NCBI GenBank assembly: GCA_009911175.1
Contig: QXWX01000127.1
Coordinates: 1 to 16,363 of the forward strand
Origin: Lachnospiraceae bacterium
GTDB taxonomy: Bacteria > Bacillota_A > Clostridia > Lachnospirales > Lachnospiraceae
Length of the DNA stretch: 16,363 nt
Direction of reading: 5' to 3'
Under the pieces are notes generated by a model that saw only the letters and a program-made list of their open reading frames with translations, did no database searches and was not told the DNA's origin. The translations under genes and the position numbers were made by a program. Below, piece by piece: positions 15,377-16,363 of this stretch. The stretch's first letter is position 1. Each line of letters begins with the position of its first letter.

Positions 15377-15494
15377 CCGGATCCCCCTCCTTTCCCTTTT
15401 TGCCAACTTTTTTTTCGTATTCGGAAATTTATGTGAAGAAAGGAGGACGTGCGGTCGTTCCTGGCCGTCCAAAACTTTTCCACATGCCCCTCCC
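15377..15494. other. 118-bp non-coding gap between HNH and small terminase genes
   Basis: This is the longest gap in an otherwise tightly packed late operon. It holds the small terminase ribosome binding site at its left end and purine/pyrimidine-rich stretches. I see no clear promoter or hairpin. A terminase binding or cos-associated site is possible from context, but no diagnostic sequence is visible. Confidence 0.4.
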
Positions 15495-15899
15495 CTATCT
15501 GCTTCGGTATTCCATCAGCATCTTCTGTAATTTTTTCTGTGTTCCTGGTTTATCTTTTTTATACATCTGTTCGATCATGCTGTGTGTCCCATTGCTTAGA
15601 CTCATCAGGTTATTGATATCCATGCGCTTCTGCCAGTCATCCTGCAATGGGATGATATGATGGACTGTGTCGGCCGGTACCAGCTTCCCTTCTGTCATAA
15701 AGAGATAGACATCTATGCCGTCATCTGCTGCCATTGCTGCTGACCGGATCTGGAGCCATTGCCTGCTGCCATAGAACTGTTTGCTTTTCCTGTCCCTGCT
15801 GTATCTGTCGTACTCTTTGTGCCTGGCTTTGATACATGGGCAGGTTGAACCTGACGGGATGCGCTGGCCGCATCTGCTGCAGCGTTTGTATAGCGGCAT
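15495..15899 (-). CDS. HNH endonuclease of the packaging module
   Basis: A 134-residue HNH nuclease. N-terminal cysteines CSRCGQ (7-10) and CPC (20-22) form a likely zinc site. The nuclease core is DTVHHIIPLQ (His 80/81), DINNLMSLSNGTHSMIE (Asn 97 or Asn 103, His 106). HNH proteins next to terminase genes are known packaging partners that help cos cleavage in HK97-like phages. The ATG at 15899 has GGGGAG six bases upstream; the open frame begins at 15917, but that start is less well placed. Unlike many relatives, there is no CxxC pair around the second histidine, so metal structure in the core must differ from the classical zinc-bound HNH. Confidence 0.9.
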   Translation of the reverse strand: MPLYKRCSRCGQRIPSGSTCPCIKARHKEYDRYSRDRKSKQFYGSRQWLQIRSAAMAADDGIDVYLFMTEGKLVPADTVHHIIPLQDDWQKRMDINNLMSLSNGTHSMIEQMYKKDKPGTQKKLQKMLMEYRSR

Positions 15900-15931
15900 A
15901 GTATCTCCCCTTTCCATTTATTTTGATATGC

Positions 15932-15966
15932 AAAAAGCGCCCTGCATCTTTATGCAGAACGCCTTT
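15932..15966 (-). terminator. Hairpin with T tract in the late-operon leader
   Basis: On the minus strand GCGTTCTGCAT pairs with ATGCAGGGCGC (with two G-U pairs) around the loop AAAG. The stem can be extended outward by a G-U and three A-U pairs and is followed by TTTTTGC. It may end transcription from the regulator gene. It also lies downstream of the candidate late promoter at 16021-16064 and upstream of the HNH start, so late transcripts would have to read through it. Confidence 0.75.
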
Positions 15967-16020
15967 CGTGTGTGTGAGGGTTTGAATTGAATGACCATCC
16001 AGCCACCAATCTCAGCATAT

Positions 16021-16064
16021 ACTATAGCATACGAAAACCGAACAGTGCGAACAAACCGAACAAA
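16021..16064 (-). promoter_or_regulatory. Candidate late promoter with three tandem 9-bp repeats
   Basis: Minus-strand TGCTATAGT (16029-16021) is an extended -10 box. No -35-like hexamer lies at 16-18 bases. Instead, three consecutive 9-base repeats, consensus TTTGTTCGG, occupy 16064-16038 (core TGTTCG in all three). Such repeats beside an incomplete promoter suggest activator sites. The regulator encoded just upstream, whose stop is at 16067-16069, is the obvious candidate protein. The repeats and -10 are seen; function is inferred. Confidence 0.65.
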
Positions 16065-16066
16065 CT

Positions 16067-16363
16067 TTAACTTTTTTTCATAAATCTCTCAAATTCCATC
16101 CGGATTCCGTCCCCCGTTGCCTTTCTTCCGATCTTCGCTGCCGTCTGCTCCCAGGTCATCCCCTCGAATATTTTATACTTGATGATCCGCTGCATCCGGA
16201 TCGGAACCGTCAGAAGCCACTCCTCCACCTGCTGCTTAATGTTCTCCGCATTCTCTTTGCGCTGCTCCAGAAGTTTTTCTTCCAGACGTAAGTTTTTGTC
16301 ATCCTGATATGAGAAAGTGGTACCTGCAATTCGAAAATGCTGTTCCTGATAAGGGAAATTCGG
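16067..16363 (-). CDS. Phage sigma-70 region-4-like late transcription regulator (5' end outside window)
   Basis: The last 98 residues are visible; the frame is open to the window edge. A charged coiled-coil segment (LRLEEKLLEQRKENAENIKQ) is followed by VPIRMQRIIKYKIFEG and MTWEQTAAKIGRKATGDGIR, then MEFERFMKKS. This is the region-4-like helix-turn-helix pattern (DUF1492/ArpU-like group) found in clostridial phage proteins encoded just before the packaging genes, where they are thought to activate late transcription. It stops three bases before the 9-bp repeat cluster. I cannot tell whether it acts as a sigma factor or as an activator. Confidence 0.8.
   Translation of the reverse strand, partial: PNFPYQEQHFRIAGTTFSYQDDKNLRLEEKLLEQRKENAENIKQQVEEWLLTVPIRMQRIIKYKIFEGMTWEQTAAKIGRKATGDGIRMEFERFMKKS

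Noticed and set aside
15377..15472. N-terminal 32-codon extension of the small terminase frame
   Set aside because: The strong ribosome site and the conserved GRPRK start lie at 15376; the extension lacks family resemblance.
1..16363. tRNA genes, CRISPR arrays, insertion sequences, integrase or att sites
   Set aside because: No cloverleaf, spaced repeat array, transposase or integrase motif was seen on either strand.

Overview
The window is the packaging, head and tail segment of a temperate siphovirus (HK97-fold capsid, probably cos-type packaging). It is most likely a prophage of a Gram-positive Clostridia host. The host call is inference from strong AGGAGG-type ribosome binding sites, mid-range base composition, Lachnospiraceae-style tail and regulatory proteins, and a P27-type small terminase next to an HNH nuclease. 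No host chromosomal gene or att site is visible. The structural genes all lie on the minus strand, so the phage order reads from the right end of the window to the left.

Right end (16363 to 15900): the 3' part of a sigma-70 region-4-like late regulator. A candidate late promoter follows (extended -10, three tandem 9-bp repeats upstream, no recognisable -35), and then a hairpin with a T tract in the leader of the late operon. Next come HNH nuclease, small terminase, large terminase, portal, ClpP-like prohead protease and major capsid protein (15899 to 9965). Four short head-tail joining and tail completion genes follow (9931 to 8619), then the major tail protein with an unusual glycine/acidic tail (8615 to 7854), and the tail assembly chaperone pair joined by a -1 frameshift signal (7839 to 7217). 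Most of these genes overlap or nearly touch, as expected for translational coupling.

Middle (7216 to about 6151): an insertion of about 1 kb between the tail chaperone and the tape measure gene, where siphoviruses usually have nothing. It holds a 57-residue two-helix membrane protein (minus strand) with its own consensus-like promoter, a strong bidirectional terminator, and a complete hicA-hicB toxin-antitoxin operon on the opposite strand. The hicAB promoter is embedded in a perfect 24-bp inverted repeat, and another hairpin terminator lies just before the tape measure gene. This looks like a moron cassette, insulated by terminators and carried inside the late operon.

Left end (6122 to 1): tape measure protein, distal tail protein, and the N-terminal 425 residues of a tail-associated (endopeptidase-type) protein that runs off the window. 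No tRNA, CRISPR array or insertion sequence was seen. The most interesting parts are the hicAB/membrane-protein cassette with its regulatory DNA, and the late-promoter region.
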